Shown: positions 1 to 8,863, numbered from the stretch's first letter. The stretch is DNA of 64,000 nucleotides from Streptomyces sp. V3I7 (GCF_030817495.1 NZ_JAUSZK010000001.1:3575001-3639000); one strand, 5' to 3'. Notes: generated by a model from the letters alone, not told the origin. Made by a program: numbers and translations.

Positions 1-77
1 TCCAGGTCGAGGCCGTCCAGGGCATGGGTGCGGCCGAAGGACTTGTGCAGTCCCGAGGCGCTGATTGCCTTCGTCAT
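1..77 (-). CDS. ABC transporter ATP-binding protein, N-terminal part only
   Basis: Only the first ~25 codons are inside the window (ATG at 77 reading left). The translation begins MTKAISASGLHKSFGRTHAL, followed by DGLDL. The pattern 'glhKsFG...aldgldl' is the usual first strand of an ABC nucleotide-binding domain, upstream of Walker A, which lies outside the window. It is transcribed divergently from the GbsR/MarR regulator that starts 75 bp away, so that regulator probably controls this transporter, perhaps a drug exporter. The family call rests on 25 residues, and the substrate cannot be inferred. Confidence 0.7.
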   Translation of the reverse strand, partial: MTKAISASGLHKSFGRTHALDGLDL

Positions 78-151
78 GGTTCAGAACGTACGCTTCTTTC
101 AGAAAATTGTGAAGTTAAGGAAGCGCATGAATCTCGGCTAGGGTGGAGCGT
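78..151. promoter_or_regulatory. Divergent intergenic region with possible operator
   Basis: This 74-bp gap separates the ABC gene from the divergent MarR-type regulator and must hold both promoters. It is AT-rich for this genome and contains an imperfect inverted repeat with CTTC/GAAG ends around TTTCAGAAAATTGTGAA (about 92-113). That is a reasonable operator for the adjacent winged-helix regulator. The operator call is inference. Confidence 0.35.
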
Positions 152-649
152 ATGAGCGAAACAGCCGGGGCCGAGCGGGACACGGGAGCGGTGTCGAAGT
201 TCGTCGAGTCCTTCGCGGCCCAGCTCGTCGAGGCCGGGATGCAGCGGATGCCCGCGCGCATCTTCGCCGCGCTGCTCTCCTCCGACGAGGGTGCGATGAC
301 CTCCGCCGAGCTGGGCGAGCAGCTCCAGGTCAGCCCCGCCGCCGTCTCCGGCGCGGTGCGCTACCTGGCGCAGCAGCACATGGTGGCCCGCGAGCGCGAG
401 CCCGGCTCACGCCGCGAGCGCTACCGGGTGCACAGCGACCAGTGGTACGAGGCGCTGACCAACCGCGAGGCCGTCCTCAAGCGCTGGGAGCACGCCCTGC
501 GCGACGGCGTCACCAGCCTCGGCGCCGACACCCCCGCGGGCCGCCGCATGGCCGAGACGCTCGCGTTCTTCGAGTTCGTCGACGGGGAGATCGCGGCCAT
601 GATGGAGCGCTGGCGAGTTCACCGGGACAAGACCTTCGGCCGCGACTGA
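152..649 (+). CDS. GbsR/MarR-family transcriptional regulator
   Basis: A 165-residue winged-helix protein. ATG at 152 is chosen because GGTGGAG lies just upstream at workable spacing; an in-frame GTG at 143 is the alternative. Residues ~45-100 carry the MarR-like wHTH (MTSAELGEQLQVSPAAVSGA, then a basic wing with REREPGSRRERYRV). The C-terminal half is helical, consistent with dimerisation. It is divergent from an ABC transporter ATPase gene, an arrangement usual for ligand-responsive repressors of efflux pumps. The regulator class is clear; the ligand and target are inferred from position only. Confidence 0.85.
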   Translation: MSETAGAERDTGAVSKFVESFAAQLVEAGMQRMPARIFAALLSSDEGAMTSAELGEQLQVSPAAVSGAVRYLAQQHMVAREREPGSRRERYRVHSDQWYEALTNREAVLKRWEHALRDGVTSLGADTPAGRRMAETLAFFEFVDGEIAAMMERWRVHRDKTFGRD

Positions 650-674
650 GCCGCTGCTGGACAACTCCGGCTCC

Positions 675-866
675 AGGGCCTCTCGTTTGGATCATGCCGG
701 GCTCGCGGGCCCTGGCACCATTCCCCCAAGCTCTTCGGGCAGGGGGACGCCCCCAGTCGCGTGGTCGTCGGTTGCCATGGCTCCCCCATGACGCCCTCCT
801 CCGCCTTGCGACGCACGGCACCAGACCCCGCTCCCTGATCCCGGCCTGATCCAAACGAAAGACCCT
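675..866. mobile_element. MITE-like non-coding element with 27-bp terminal inverted repeats
   Basis: The ends at 675-701 and 840-866 are inverted copies of one another (about 24 of 27 positions match), built on TCGTTTGGATCA...GCCGGG on the left and its reverse complement on the right. The 192-bp unit sits between convergent genes (regulator and DAG-kinase-like) and holds no convincing gene. Short size, terminal inverted repeats and no transposase fit a non-autonomous MITE-type element. A large bidirectional hairpin terminator is the alternative. No clear target duplication is visible by eye. Confidence 0.55.
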
Positions 867-878
867 TAAGGCCCCCGC

Positions 879-1715
879 TCACGATGACGGCACCGTGAGC
901 CCCCAAGCCCCCTCCGCCACCCGCCACGTCCGTCTGCGTACCGGGCCCGCGACCGCCGCGTCCGCGCGGTAGCGGAAGTCCGTGCCGGTGACCGTCACCG
1001 TGCGGCCGACGGCGCGCAGCGGGGCGGCCTGGGCACCGACCGAGACGGGCCAGACCTCGACCTCCGCCAGGCCGCCGCGGCCGGGGGTCATCGCGAGGCC
1101 CTGCACCGGCTGGTCCAGATCGACGAGGGTCGACCCGTCGATCTCCACGCGCAGCCGCGCGGGGCCGGGGTCGCACGCGGGTGCGCCCAGGCCCAGGGTG
1201 CGCCGCAGGGAGACGTACGTCATGCGCAGCCACGGGACGCCCGCGTCCGGCGGGACCGGTTCCGGCTGCCGGGCCGGGCGCAGCGGCGGGATCCGCAGGG
1301 CGCCCAGCACCACCCCGTCGCTGTCGTCGACCAGCAGGTCCAGCCGGCGCTCGACGCCGTCCAGCACCGCCCGCGCCGCCGCGACCGTCCCTGTCGGCAC
1401 GCCCAGGGTCGCCGCGAGGGCCTGCGCGCCGCCCACCGGCACCACCGACAGCGCGCAGCCGGCCAGCTCCCGCCGCCGGTGCAGCAGGGACACCGCCCGG
1501 ATCAGGGCACGGTCGTCGCCCACCACCACCGGCCGCCGCGACCCGCGGCGCGCCAGCGCGCGGGCGAACTCCTCCGGGTCCTCGGGCAGGCACACCTTCG
1601 TGGCCGCACCCGCGCTGAGCACGTCTTTCGCGATCCGCACGGACTCTCCGTCCGTGTGCCGGGCGACCGGATCGATGACCACCAGGAGCTGATCGGACGT
1701 CGCGAAAGTCGCCAC
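879..1715 (-). CDS. Diacylglycerol/lipid-kinase-like protein
   Basis: A 278-residue soluble protein. GTG at 1715 (MATFATSDQL...) is the chosen start because upstream codons are atypical and a strong hairpin lies at 1758-1785. Residues ~1-130 resemble the DAGK/sphingosine-kinase catalytic domain: an early VVIDP strand, a helix with SVRIAKDVL, and PVGGAQALAATLGV in place of the usual PxGTGNDxAxxLG nucleotide-binding loop. The C-terminal half (WLRMTYVSLRRTLG to the end) is beta-rich as in DAGK C-terminal domains. Because the glycine motif is degenerate (GGAQALA), activity may be altered or lost. The gene is divergent from purA. Confidence 0.65.
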   Translation of the reverse strand: MATFATSDQLLVVIDPVARHTDGESVRIAKDVLSAGAATKVCLPEDPEEFARALARRGSRRPVVVGDDRALIRAVSLLHRRRELAGCALSVVPVGGAQALAATLGVPTGTVAAARAVLDGVERRLDLLVDDSDGVVLGALRIPPLRPARQPEPVPPDAGVPWLRMTYVSLRRTLGLGAPACDPGPARLRVEIDGSTLVDLDQPVQGLAMTPGRGGLAEVEVWPVSVGAQAAPLRAVGRTVTVTGTDFRYRADAAVAGPVRRRTWRVAEGAWGLTVPSS

Positions 1716-1757
1716 CTCGGTCCTGCCTCGCTTCCTCGGGTAGCATCTTGGTGCAAG

Positions 1758-1785
1758 AGCCCCTTGCGCTATTGCGCCAGGGGCT
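1758..1785. terminator. Strong stem-loop between divergent genes
   Basis: AGCCCCTTGCGC (1758-1769) and GCGCCAGGGGCT (1774-1785) form a 12-bp stem with one mismatch and a TATT loop. It sits between the starts of the kinase-like gene and purA, so it may be a purA leader attenuator or an insulator rather than a simple 3' terminator. A similar AGCCCCT...AGGGGCT hairpin follows the DUF5063 gene at 10562-10604. Confidence 0.55.
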
Positions 1786-1909
1786 TCGTCTATTCCGGGG
1801 CATCCGGTCCGACGGTTTGCGGCCAACGACGGCCGCGGCGGCACGCGACGGTGACCCGTCCGTACGTCCCTGACCTTGGACATGCCCCACCCGGAAGGGG
1901 TGTACGCGC

Positions 1910-3193
1910 GTGCCCGCACTTGTGCTGCTCGGTGCTCAGTGGGGTGACGAAGGCAAGGGAAAGGCGACGGACCTGCTCGGTGGTTCCGTCGACTATGTAG
2001 TGCGCTATCAGGGTGGCAACAACGCCGGCCACACGGTGGTCGTCGGTGACCAGAAGTACGCACTGCACCTGCTCCCTTCCGGAATCCTGTCACCTGGATG
2101 TACGCCGGTCATCGGCAACGGTGTCGTCGTCGACCCGTCGGTCCTGCTCTCCGAGCTGAGCGGTCTGAACGAGCGTGGCGTCGACACCTCGAAACTCCTC
2201 ATCAGCGGTAACGCGCACGTCATCACGCCGTACAACGTCACCGTCGACAAGGTGACGGAACGCTTCCTCGGAAAGCGCAAGATCGGCACCACCGGCCGCG
2301 GCATCGGCCCGACGTACGCGGACAAGATCAACCGCGTCGGCATCCGCGTGCAGGACCTCTACGACGAGTCGATCCTCCACCAGAAGGTGGAGGCCGCCCT
2401 CGACGTCAAGAACCAGGTCCTCACCAAGCTCTACAACCGGCGCGCCATCGCCGCCGACCAGGTGGTCGAGGAGCTGCTGGGCTACGCCGAGCAGATCAAG
2501 CCGTACGTCGCCGACACGGTGCTGCTCCTCAACCAGGCCCTGGAGGACGACAAGGTCGTGCTCTTCGAGGGCGGCCAGGGCACGCTGCTGGACATCGACC
2601 ACGGCACGTACCCCTTCGTCACTTCCTCCAACCCGACCGCCGGTGGCGCCTGCACCGGCGCCGGCGTCGGCCCGACGAAGATCAGCCGGGTCATCGGCAT
2701 CCTGAAGGCGTACACCACCCGCGTCGGCGCCGGTCCGTTCCCGACGGAGCTGTTCGACGAGGACGGCGAGGCGCTGCGCCGGATCGGCGGCGAGCGCGGT
2801 GTGACCACCGGCCGTGACCGCCGCTGCGGCTGGTTCGACGCGGTCATCGCCCGCTACGCCACCCGCGTCAACGGTCTGACCGACTTCTTCCTCACCAAGC
2901 TGGACGTGCTCACCGGCTGGGAGGAGATCCCGGTCTGCGTCGCGTACGAGATCGACGGCAAGCGCGTCGAGGAGCTCCCGTACTCCCAGACCGACTTCCA
3001 CCACGCGAAGCCGATCTACGAGACGCTGCCCGGCTGGTCGGAGGACATCACGAAGGCCAAGACCTTCGCCGACCTGCCGAAGAACGCCCAGAACTACGTC
3101 AAGGCGCTGGAGGAGATGTCCGGCGCCCCGATCTCCGCGATCGGCGTGGGCCCGGGCCGGGACGAGACCATCGAGATCAACTCGTTCCTGTAG
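1910..3193 (+). CDS. purA: Adenylosuccinate synthetase
   Basis: A 427-residue protein of the usual length for PurA. It catalyses IMP + aspartate + GTP to adenylosuccinate, the first committed step to AMP, in the cytosol. The N-terminus has the P-loop [11 protein letters not shown] with catalytic Asp13 in WGDEG. Other hallmarks are the GNNAGHT loop, [31 protein letters not shown] and the C-terminal [12 protein letters not shown] at 1910 follows GGAAGGGG ten bases upstream. A strong hairpin terminator follows at 3230-3263. Confidence 0.98.
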   Translation: MPALVLLGAQWGDEGKGKATDLLGGSVDYVVRYQGGNNAGHTVVVGDQKYALHLLPSGILSPGCTPVIGNGVVVDPSVLLSELSGLNERGVDTSKLLISGNAHVITPYNVTVDKVTERFLGKRKIGTTGRGIGPTYADKINRVGIRVQDLYDESILHQKVEAALDVKNQVLTKLYNRRAIAADQVVEELLGYAEQIKPYVADTVLLLNQALEDDKVVLFEGGQGTLLDIDHGTYPFVTSSNPTAGGACTGAGVGPTKISRVIGILKAYTTRVGAGPFPTELFDEDGEALRRIGGERGVTTGRDRRCGWFDAVIARYATRVNGLTDFFLTKLDVLTGWEEIPVCVAYEIDGKRVEELPYSQTDFHHAKPIYETLPGWSEDITKAKTFADLPKNAQNYVKALEEMSGAPISAIGVGPGRDETIEINSFL

Positions 3194-3229
3194 GCACGGG
3201 CCTGTAGGCACGGATCGACCGTCGCGTCA

Positions 3230-3263
3230 CCGCCCCCGTCCGGCAGCTGCCGGACGGGGGCGG
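3230..3263 (+). terminator. purA terminator
   Basis: A perfect 17-bp inverted repeat (CCGCCCCCGTCCGGCAG and its complement) with almost no spacer, 37 bp after the purA stop. There is no T-tract, as is common in Streptomyces. Confidence 0.85.
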
Positions 3264-3372
3264 TTCGCGTTCCGGGCGTTCTGGGCCCGGATGTCCCTCG
3301 ATACGGGCGCGCGAAACCGCATAATGCGCACGAACCGGAATGATCCGGACTCGAGTGAGCGGGAGATGCGGC

Positions 3373-3672
3373 ATGCGCGTGATGTTCAAGGCGACGCTGG
3401 ACACGGAGAAGGCCAACGAAGTCGTCCGCGAGGACCAGATGGCGGAGTTGATGAAGGAGATCGTCGACCGCATCAAGCCCGAGGCGGCCTACTTCGGGCC
3501 CCTCGGAGGCCGGCGGACGGTGCTGATGGTCGTGGAGATGCGGGACAGCTCGGAGCTGCCCCCCTTGGTCGAACCGTTCTTCACCCAGCTGAACGCCGAG
3601 ATCGAGGTCGTCCCGGTGATGAACGCGGACGACCTGCAGAAGGGGCTCTCCCGCATCTCCCGCCTGCCCTGA
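3373..3672 (+). CDS. Small conserved hypothetical protein
   Basis: 99 residues. ATG at 3373 (MRVMFKATLDTEKANEVV) follows GGGAG seven bases upstream. The alternation of strand (RVMFKAT), helix, strand (TVLMVVEM), helix and strand (EIEVVPVM) suggests a small ferredoxin-like alpha+beta barrel fold. It has no membrane segment or catalytic motif. It follows purA after a terminator and converges with the next gene, so it is probably monocistronic. Function unknown. Confidence 0.75.
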   Translation: MRVMFKATLDTEKANEVVREDQMAELMKEIVDRIKPEAAYFGPLGGRRTVLMVVEMRDSSELPPLVEPFFTQLNAEIEVVPVMNADDLQKGLSRISRLP

Positions 3673-3676
3673 CCGG

Positions 3677-4327
3677 TCAGCTGAACACGATCATCGAGCC
3701 CTGGGCCAGGCTCCGTGTCGCCGCGGCGTGCAGGCCCAGCCAGACGTGCCGCTCGCGGGCGAACGGGCTCGCGTCGTACGGCGCCGGGACCGCGGGCTCC
3801 TCCAACTCCGTGGGCGCCTGCGGCGGTTCGGGAGCGGTGGGCGGGTTGGCCGGGTCGATGCCGATCGACGGGGCCACCAGCTCCAGCTCCCGCAGCAGGG
3901 TGTGCGAGGAGCCCAAGGGGCCGCCGCCGGAGAGGAGTTCGTCGCTGGAGAGCGGGTGCGGGAAGTCCACCGGGACGTACGCGCCCGCGTGGTCGTAGTG
4001 CCAGACCAGGTGCGACTGCTGAGCCGTCGACTCGAACATCTCCAGCAACTGCTCGTAGTCGCCGCCCAGTTCGTCCACCGGGGTCACCGGCAGGCCGCAC
4101 ACCTGGAGCAGATAGGCCCGACGCAGGAAGTGCAGCGCGTCGTAGTCGAAGCCCGCCACCGGGGCGACCTCGCCGGACAGGCCCGGCATGTACTGGTACA
4201 CCGGCACCGGAGGCAGTCCCGCCTCGGCGAGCACCGCGTTGTACTGCGCGAGTTCCTCGGCGAACGGGTTCTCGGGGGTGTGGCACAACACGTCGACGAG
4301 TGGTACCAGCCAGAGGTCACAGGCCAA
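3677..4327 (-). CDS. Conserved hypothetical protein, TTG start
   Basis: 216 residues. The start is taken as TTG at 4327 because AGGAG lies six bases upstream; extending to 4366 would bury that ribosome-binding site in the coding region. The first half is rich in aromatic and acidic residues (ACDLWLVPLVDVLCH, LVWHYDHAGAYVPVDFP). The middle (SSHTLLRELELVAPSIGID) leads to a Pro/Glu-rich linker (NPPTAPEPPQAPTELEEP) and a final helix. No signal peptide or known catalytic motif is visible. It resembles a conserved Streptomyces protein of unknown function. Confidence 0.7.
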   Translation of the reverse strand: MACDLWLVPLVDVLCHTPENPFAEELAQYNAVLAEAGLPPVPVYQYMPGLSGEVAPVAGFDYDALHFLRRAYLLQVCGLPVTPVDELGGDYEQLLEMFESTAQQSHLVWHYDHAGAYVPVDFPHPLSSDELLSGGGPLGSSHTLLRELELVAPSIGIDPANPPTAPEPPQAPTELEEPAVPAPYDASPFARERHVWLGLHAAATRSLAQGSMIVFS

Positions 4328-4466
4328 AGAGAGCTCCTCGTATCGGCACGCGGGCGCGCACGGCACGGTGTCACGGTGTGAAGGAAGCGTAGTCGCTACG
4401 GCGTCGCGCGGGCCCCCTCGTGCGGGTCACCGTACCCGCACAACCGCGCACACCTCGGGCGGCCGC

Positions 4467-5159
4467 TCACGGACCGGCGAGGGACTCCATCAGGCAGAGG
4501 GCGTGCTCGTTGGCCGCGGTGACGATCGCGTGGGCGGCGGCGACGTCGCGGCGGGAGAGGGCGTCGACCAACTCGGTGTGCCCCGCCCACAGCCGTCCGC
4601 GCAGGTCCGGCAGGCGCCGCAGATGATGCACCGCGCACACCCAGGACCGCAGCCGCAGCCGGTGCAGGAAGTCGGCGAGGTAGGGATTGCCGAACAGACA
4701 GCTCAACTCGCGCCAGAAGCGCAGGTCGTAGCCGATCAGAACGGTGAGGTCGCCGGCCGCCGCCGCGCGCTGCGCCTCCTCGCCGCGCCGCCGGACCGTG
4801 GCGAGGAGCGCGACGGTGCGGGGGTTGTCGGCCTCGCGGAAGGCCTCGTGCGCGGCGGCGAGGGCCTGGAACATGCCGTCGGTGACCAGGCGGCGGGCCT
4901 CGATCATGGCGCGGTAGTCGGCGAGCGTGTACTCCGGGACCCGGAAGCCGCGGTGCTGGTCGGCCTCCAGGATGCCCTGCGCGGACAGGTCGACCAGGGC
5001 CTCGCGGACCGGGGTCGCCGAGACGCCGTACTGGTCCGCGATCTCCTTCACGGTGAACGCGCACCCCGGCTGGAGCCGCCCGGCCAGCACCTCGTCGCGA
5101 AGCGCGTCCGCGATCTGCTGGCGGAGGGTACTGCGGGTCACGGCGCCGTTGCCCGGCAT
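4467..5159 (-). CDS. GntR-family regulator (FadR/FCD type)
   Basis: 230 residues. ATG at 5159 has GGAGG about ten bases upstream. Residues ~8-70 form the GntR winged helix (TLRQQIADALRDEVLAGRLQ, then VKEIADQYGVSATPVREALV). Residues ~90-225 are all-helical and match an FCD effector domain (YRAMIEARRLV, LRFWRELSCLFGNPYLADFL, WAGHTELVDALSRRD); its Asp/His positions commonly bind metal or carboxylates. It lies 222 bp downstream of the aminotransferase gene on the same strand and may regulate it in response to an amine or amino-acid substrate. Confidence 0.88.
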   Translation of the reverse strand: MPGNGAVTRSTLRQQIADALRDEVLAGRLQPGCAFTVKEIADQYGVSATPVREALVDLSAQGILEADQHRGFRVPEYTLADYRAMIEARRLVTDGMFQALAAAHEAFREADNPRTVALLATVRRRGEEAQRAAAAGDLTVLIGYDLRFWRELSCLFGNPYLADFLHRLRLRSWVCAVHHLRRLPDLRGRLWAGHTELVDALSRRDVAAAHAIVTAANEHALCLMESLAGP

Positions 5160-5381
5160 GGTCGTCGGCCCCTCCTCACGCGCGCGGATGGCGTACTCGC
5201 GTAGATGTCGTAGATGTCTCCGAGCACGCCACCTTACGCGGTCGCGATTCGCGGCGTTCATCCCGCTCGCCGGGTACGGCGCCCCCGGGCCGTCGGGGGC
5301 GCCCGGCCACGTGGCGATCAGTCAGGGGAGCCCGGACGGGGCCGAGTTGCTCACTCGCCCCCTCCGGGTGCCCCGGTCTTC

Positions 5382-6737
5382 CTACTCCGTGTACTCGTCC
5401 GCCACGGTCAGCGCAGCGTCCAGGGCCGCGAAGCCCTCTTCCAGCTCGGCCTCGGTGACGTTGAGCGGGGGCACCACATGGGTCCGGTTCATGTTCACGA
5501 ACGGCCACAGGCCCCGCTGCCTGGCGGCCGCCGCGAAAGCGGCCATCGGGGCGTTCGCCTCGCCGGCCGCGTTGTACGGCACCAGGGGCTCGCGGGTCTC
5601 CCGGTTCCGCACCAGCTCCAGCGCCCAGAACATGCCCACGCCGCGCACCTCGCCGACGCTCGGGTGCCGCTCGGCCAGCGCGCGCAGCCCCGGCTCCACG
5701 ACGGACTCGCCCAGCTTGGCCGCGTTCTCGACGATGCCCTCCTCCGCCATCACGTTGATCGTGGCGACGGCGGCGGCGCAGGCCAGCGGGTGCCCGGAGT
5801 ACGTCAGTCCGCCGGGGTACGGGCGCCGGGCGAAGGTCTCCGCGATCGCGCCCGAGATGGCGACACCGCCGAGCGGCACGTAGCCCGAGTTCACGCCCTT
5901 GGCGAAGGTCATCAGGTCGGGCACGACCCCGGCCAGGTCGGCCGCGAACCACTCACCGGTCCGGCCGAACCCGGCCATGACCTCGTCCAGGACGAAGACG
6001 ATCCCGTACTTGTCGCAGATCTCGCGCACACCGGCCAGATAGCCGGGCGGCGGAAGCATGATCCCGGCGGTGCCCGGGATGGACTCCAGGATGATCGCGG
6101 CGATGGTGCCGGGCCCCTCGAAGGCGATCGTCGTCTCCAGGTGCTCCAGCGCCCGCGCGCACTCCTGCTCCTCGGTCTCGGCGTAGAAGCGCGAGCGGTA
6201 GAGGAACGGCGCCCAGAAGTGCACGGCACCGGCCGTGCCGCTGTCGGAGGCCCAGCGGCGCGGGTCGCCGGTGAGGTTCACCGCCTGCTGGGTGCCGCCG
6301 TGGTACGAGCGGTACGCCGAGAGCACCTTGGGGCGCCCGGTGTGCAGCCGCGCCATGCGCACGGCGTGCTCGACGGCGTCCGCGCCGCCGTTGGTGAAGA
6401 AGATCTTGTCGAGGTCGCCGGGCGTCCGCTCGGCGATCAGCCGGGCCGCCTCCGAGCGCGCCTCGACGGCGAACGCGGGCGCGAAGGTCGTCATCGACGC
6501 GGCCTGCTCCTGGATCGCCGCGACGACCTTCGGGTGCTGATAGCCGATGTTGGTGAAGACGAGCCCGCTGGTGAAGTCCAGGTAGCGCTTTCCGTCGTAG
6601 TCCCAGAAGTACGACCCTTCGGCGCCCGCGACGGCGAGCGGGTCGATGAGCTCCTGCGCGGACCAGGAGTGGAACACGTGGGCACGGTCCGCGGCCTTCA
6701 CCGCGGCGCCGGCTTCGGGATGGGGCTGTGGAGTCAT
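5382..6737 (-). CDS. Class III PLP-dependent aminotransferase
   Basis: 451 residues, PLP fold type I, omega-amino-acid:pyruvate aminotransferase group. Features seen are SYFWDYDGKRYLDF at the N-terminus, the FTNGGADAVEHAVRMAR cofactor phosphate loop, SYHGGTQQAV, the FVLDEVMAGFGRTGEWFA Asp-containing segment, and the Schiff-base lysine in LMTFAKGVNSGYVPLGG. ATG at 6737 is the first methionine matching family starts. Likely substrates are beta-alanine, taurine or similar omega-amines transferring to pyruvate. The GntR/FCD regulator downstream fits a catabolic role. Exact substrate unknown. Confidence 0.9.
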   Translation of the reverse strand: MTPQPHPEAGAAVKAADRAHVFHSWSAQELIDPLAVAGAEGSYFWDYDGKRYLDFTSGLVFTNIGYQHPKVVAAIQEQAASMTTFAPAFAVEARSEAARLIAERTPGDLDKIFFTNGGADAVEHAVRMARLHTGRPKVLSAYRSYHGGTQQAVNLTGDPRRWASDSGTAGAVHFWAPFLYRSRFYAETEEQECARALEHLETTIAFEGPGTIAAIILESIPGTAGIMLPPPGYLAGVREICDKYGIVFVLDEVMAGFGRTGEWFAADLAGVVPDLMTFAKGVNSGYVPLGGVAISGAIAETFARRPYPGGLTYSGHPLACAAAVATINVMAEEGIVENAAKLGESVVEPGLRALAERHPSVGEVRGVGMFWALELVRNRETREPLVPYNAAGEANAPMAAFAAAARQRGLWPFVNMNRTHVVPPLNVTEAELEEGFAALDAALTVADEYTE

Positions 6738-6892
6738 GCGGCCGAGCGTAGATGTACCCGCCACCGACGCGACATCGGCGTCTTGTTCGCTGGACAGCCG
6801 TTTCGCGCGACAGGTTGTCGATGAACCACCGGCCGGTGCACGCCCGCACTATCCTCACCCCGTTGCACACCTGAGGGGGAGGCGGCGCAGCC

Positions 6893-7642
6893 ATGGAGAA
6901 GCGGAAGGGCCCGGACGAGGGGGCGGCGGAGACGCACACGTCCACCCCGCCCGAGGCCTACGGGTGGCCCTCGCAGCACGCACAGCAGCATCCTTCGCCG
7001 CACGAGCCGCCTGCGGTGCCCGCGGTGCACGACCACGGCTGGGGCGCGCCGCCGGAGACGTTCGGGACGGGGGCCGGGGATCCGGGGCGCGGGGACGTGC
7101 GGTCCACCGTGCTGCTCGTCGTCGTGGCGCTGATCGTCGCGCTCGGGGCGGGCGGGAGCGTGTTCGCGCTGCTGAACGGCGGCGGGGACGAGCCGGGGCC
7201 CGGTGACGCCAAGGCACCGGCCACATCCGCGCACACCGCGCCGGGGTCCTCCGCGGCACCCACGAAGAGCGCCGGGGCTGCGGCCGACGGCGCGATCCCC
7301 GAGGAGTTCCTCGGGACCTGGAAGGGCGCGATCGACAACGCGAGCGGCCACAGCACTCGTCGGCTCACCCTCCGGCAGGGCGCCGTCGGCGACACGGTCC
7401 TCTCGCTCGTCGCGGACGGCCCGGCCGGCGACTCCACCTACCACTGCGTCTTCGAGGCCGCGCTCACCGGGGACCCGCACGCCGGACGCCTGGAGATCGG
7501 CCCGTCCCGCGTCACCACCGGCGAACCGGCGTCCTCCTGCACACCCGGCGCCGCCTCCGAGATCACACTCCTCCCGGACGGCCGCCTGCGCCGCGTCAAC
7601 AAGGACTCGGACGAGGCGCTGACGTACACGAAGGGCGACTGA
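6893..7642 (+). CDS. Single-pass membrane protein with extracellular beta domain
   Basis: 249 residues with GGGGGAGG upstream of ATG 6893. Residues 1-70 are a cytoplasmic, Pro/His/Gly-rich low-complexity region. Residues ~71-94 (STVLLVVVALIVALGAGGSV) form one membrane helix. A Ser/Thr/Ala linker follows, then an extracellular domain at ~140-249 (EEFLGTWKGAIDN, RRLTLRQG, RLEIGPS, DGRLRRVN) that looks like a small beta barrel. Two cysteines (YHCVFEA, SSCTPG) may form a disulphide. Similar tails occur next to Ser/Thr kinases in Streptomyces. No specific function can be assigned. Confidence 0.75.
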   Translation: MEKRKGPDEGAAETHTSTPPEAYGWPSQHAQQHPSPHEPPAVPAVHDHGWGAPPETFGTGAGDPGRGDVRSTVLLVVVALIVALGAGGSVFALLNGGGDEPGPGDAKAPATSAHTAPGSSAAPTKSAGAAADGAIPEEFLGTWKGAIDNASGHSTRRLTLRQGAVGDTVLSLVADGPAGDSTYHCVFEAALTGDPHAGRLEIGPSRVTTGEPASSCTPGAASEITLLPDGRLRRVNKDSDEALTYTKGD

Positions 7643-7821
7643 CGCTCCGCGTCGTCGCTGTGCCAGGGCCGGCCACTGCTCCCGTGGGGTCTGCCGCTGC
7701 TTCGGCCGCCGCTTCGCCGCGAGAAGCCGTGTCCGCACGCTCGGGCCGGGCAGCGGCGGCCGTACGCGCGAAGGGGCCGCCCTGCCGCCCTGCCGCCCTG
7801 CCGCGCTCCGTCCGCCGGAGG

Positions 7822-8577
7822 CTACCGCGGCTCCGGGGGGCGCTGGCGCGGCATGTTCGGGCGGGCGTTCGCCGTGCCGCCCGGGGGCATCGGGAACCGC
7901 CCGAAGGGGCTCGCGGTGTCCGGCCGGGGGCCGGACGCCACCCCGCTCTGGATGCCGAGGGGAGCCGAGCCGGTGCGGAACTCCACCATCCAGTCCGCCG
8001 TCTCGGTGCGCACCAGCTCCGTCACGTCCTCCGAGAAGCGCCGCAGCAACCCCAGGCACCGGTCCGCGGCCTCGCTCGCCGTGCCCTCCGCCGGGCCGAG
8101 GATCTCCCGGACGCTCTCCGACGCCCAGTCGAACTGGAGCACCTGGAGCCGGCGCTGCACCGCCTGCGCGGTCGCGACGTCCCTTATCCATCCCGAGGTC
8201 AGGCCGAAGAACCGGTCGACGGCCAGGCAGGCCACCGCGAGCAGCAGCGCGAGATATCCCCAGGGCGCGCTGCCGCCGATCGCCCCGGTCAGGTCCAGCA
8301 GGGGCAGCGCGGCCCCGGACACCGCCCCGGCCGCCGTGCCCACCCGCAGCGCACGTGCCCCGCGCCGCTTCCACAGCCGGTCCGTGAGATACCAGGACGC
8401 CGTCTCGAGCGCCCCCCGCTCCACCCACCGGTACAGCTCGTCGAGCCGCTCGGCCGGCTCGCCCCAGTCCCCGAGCGGGAACGCCCGCCCCGTCAGGTCC
8501 CCCGGCCGCAGCCCGGCCGTATCCTCGCCCCGCCCGTCCTGCGCCGGACCCTCGGGCTGCATCTCCGGCTGACCCAC
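7822..8577 (-). CDS. Two-helix membrane protein, SLATT-like
   Basis: 251 residues from GTG 8577, chosen because AGGGAG lies six bases upstream; an in-frame GTG exists at 8601. Two adjacent hydrophobic segments (TAAGAVSGAALPLLDL, YLALLLAVACLAVDRFFGL) lie at ~75-125 and are followed by a long cytoplasmic helical region (WIRDVATAQAVQRRLQVLQF) and a Pro/Gly-rich tail. This 2-TM plus helical layout matches proteins I recall being annotated as SLATT domain, a family proposed as pore-forming effectors in nucleotide-signalling conflict systems. No nucleotide-cyclase or sensor partner is adjacent, so a defence role is unsupported here. Confidence 0.65.
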   Translation of the reverse strand: MGQPEMQPEGPAQDGRGEDTAGLRPGDLTGRAFPLGDWGEPAERLDELYRWVERGALETASWYLTDRLWKRRGARALRVGTAAGAVSGAALPLLDLTGAIGGSAPWGYLALLLAVACLAVDRFFGLTSGWIRDVATAQAVQRRLQVLQFDWASESVREILGPAEGTASEAADRCLGLLRRFSEDVTELVRTETADWMVEFRTGSAPLGIQSGVASGPRPDTASPFGRFPMPPGGTANARPNMPRQRPPEPR

Positions 8578-8587
8578 CCGGCACTCC

Positions 8588-8613
8588 CTACTGATCACCA
8601 CTACTGATCACCA
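8588..8613. repeat. Two 13-bp tandem repeats at the 5' end of the SLATT-like gene
   Basis: CTACTGATCACCA occurs twice without gap (8588-8600, 8601-8613) and is followed by ACGATCAC. Each unit contains the palindrome TGATCA. They sit just upstream of the chosen GTG, so they could be an operator or lie in the leader. Confidence 0.6.
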
Positions 8614-8863
8614 ACGATCACATTGCGTGACATTGGATGCTGATGCGCGGCCCCCTTACTACCGCCCAACGGGTGGCGATGACGGAGCTTTTGCTGCTGT
8701 TCCGCCCGTAAGAGGGGCTTGATCAGGTATAGGACCGGTGATGTTCTCACTCGAAAGAGTGGCAGGGCGGTGGCCGCGTGGACCACGTAGGCTCATGCAC
8801 AGCAGAAGCGAACACCGACCGAGCGCAACCCAGAGCGACGAAGAACGGGACCAGGAGCTGATC

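Noticed and set aside
7822..8577. Antiphage defence system built on the SLATT-like gene
   Set aside because: No cyclase, SLOG, SMODS or other sensor gene is adjacent; neighbours are core housekeeping genes.
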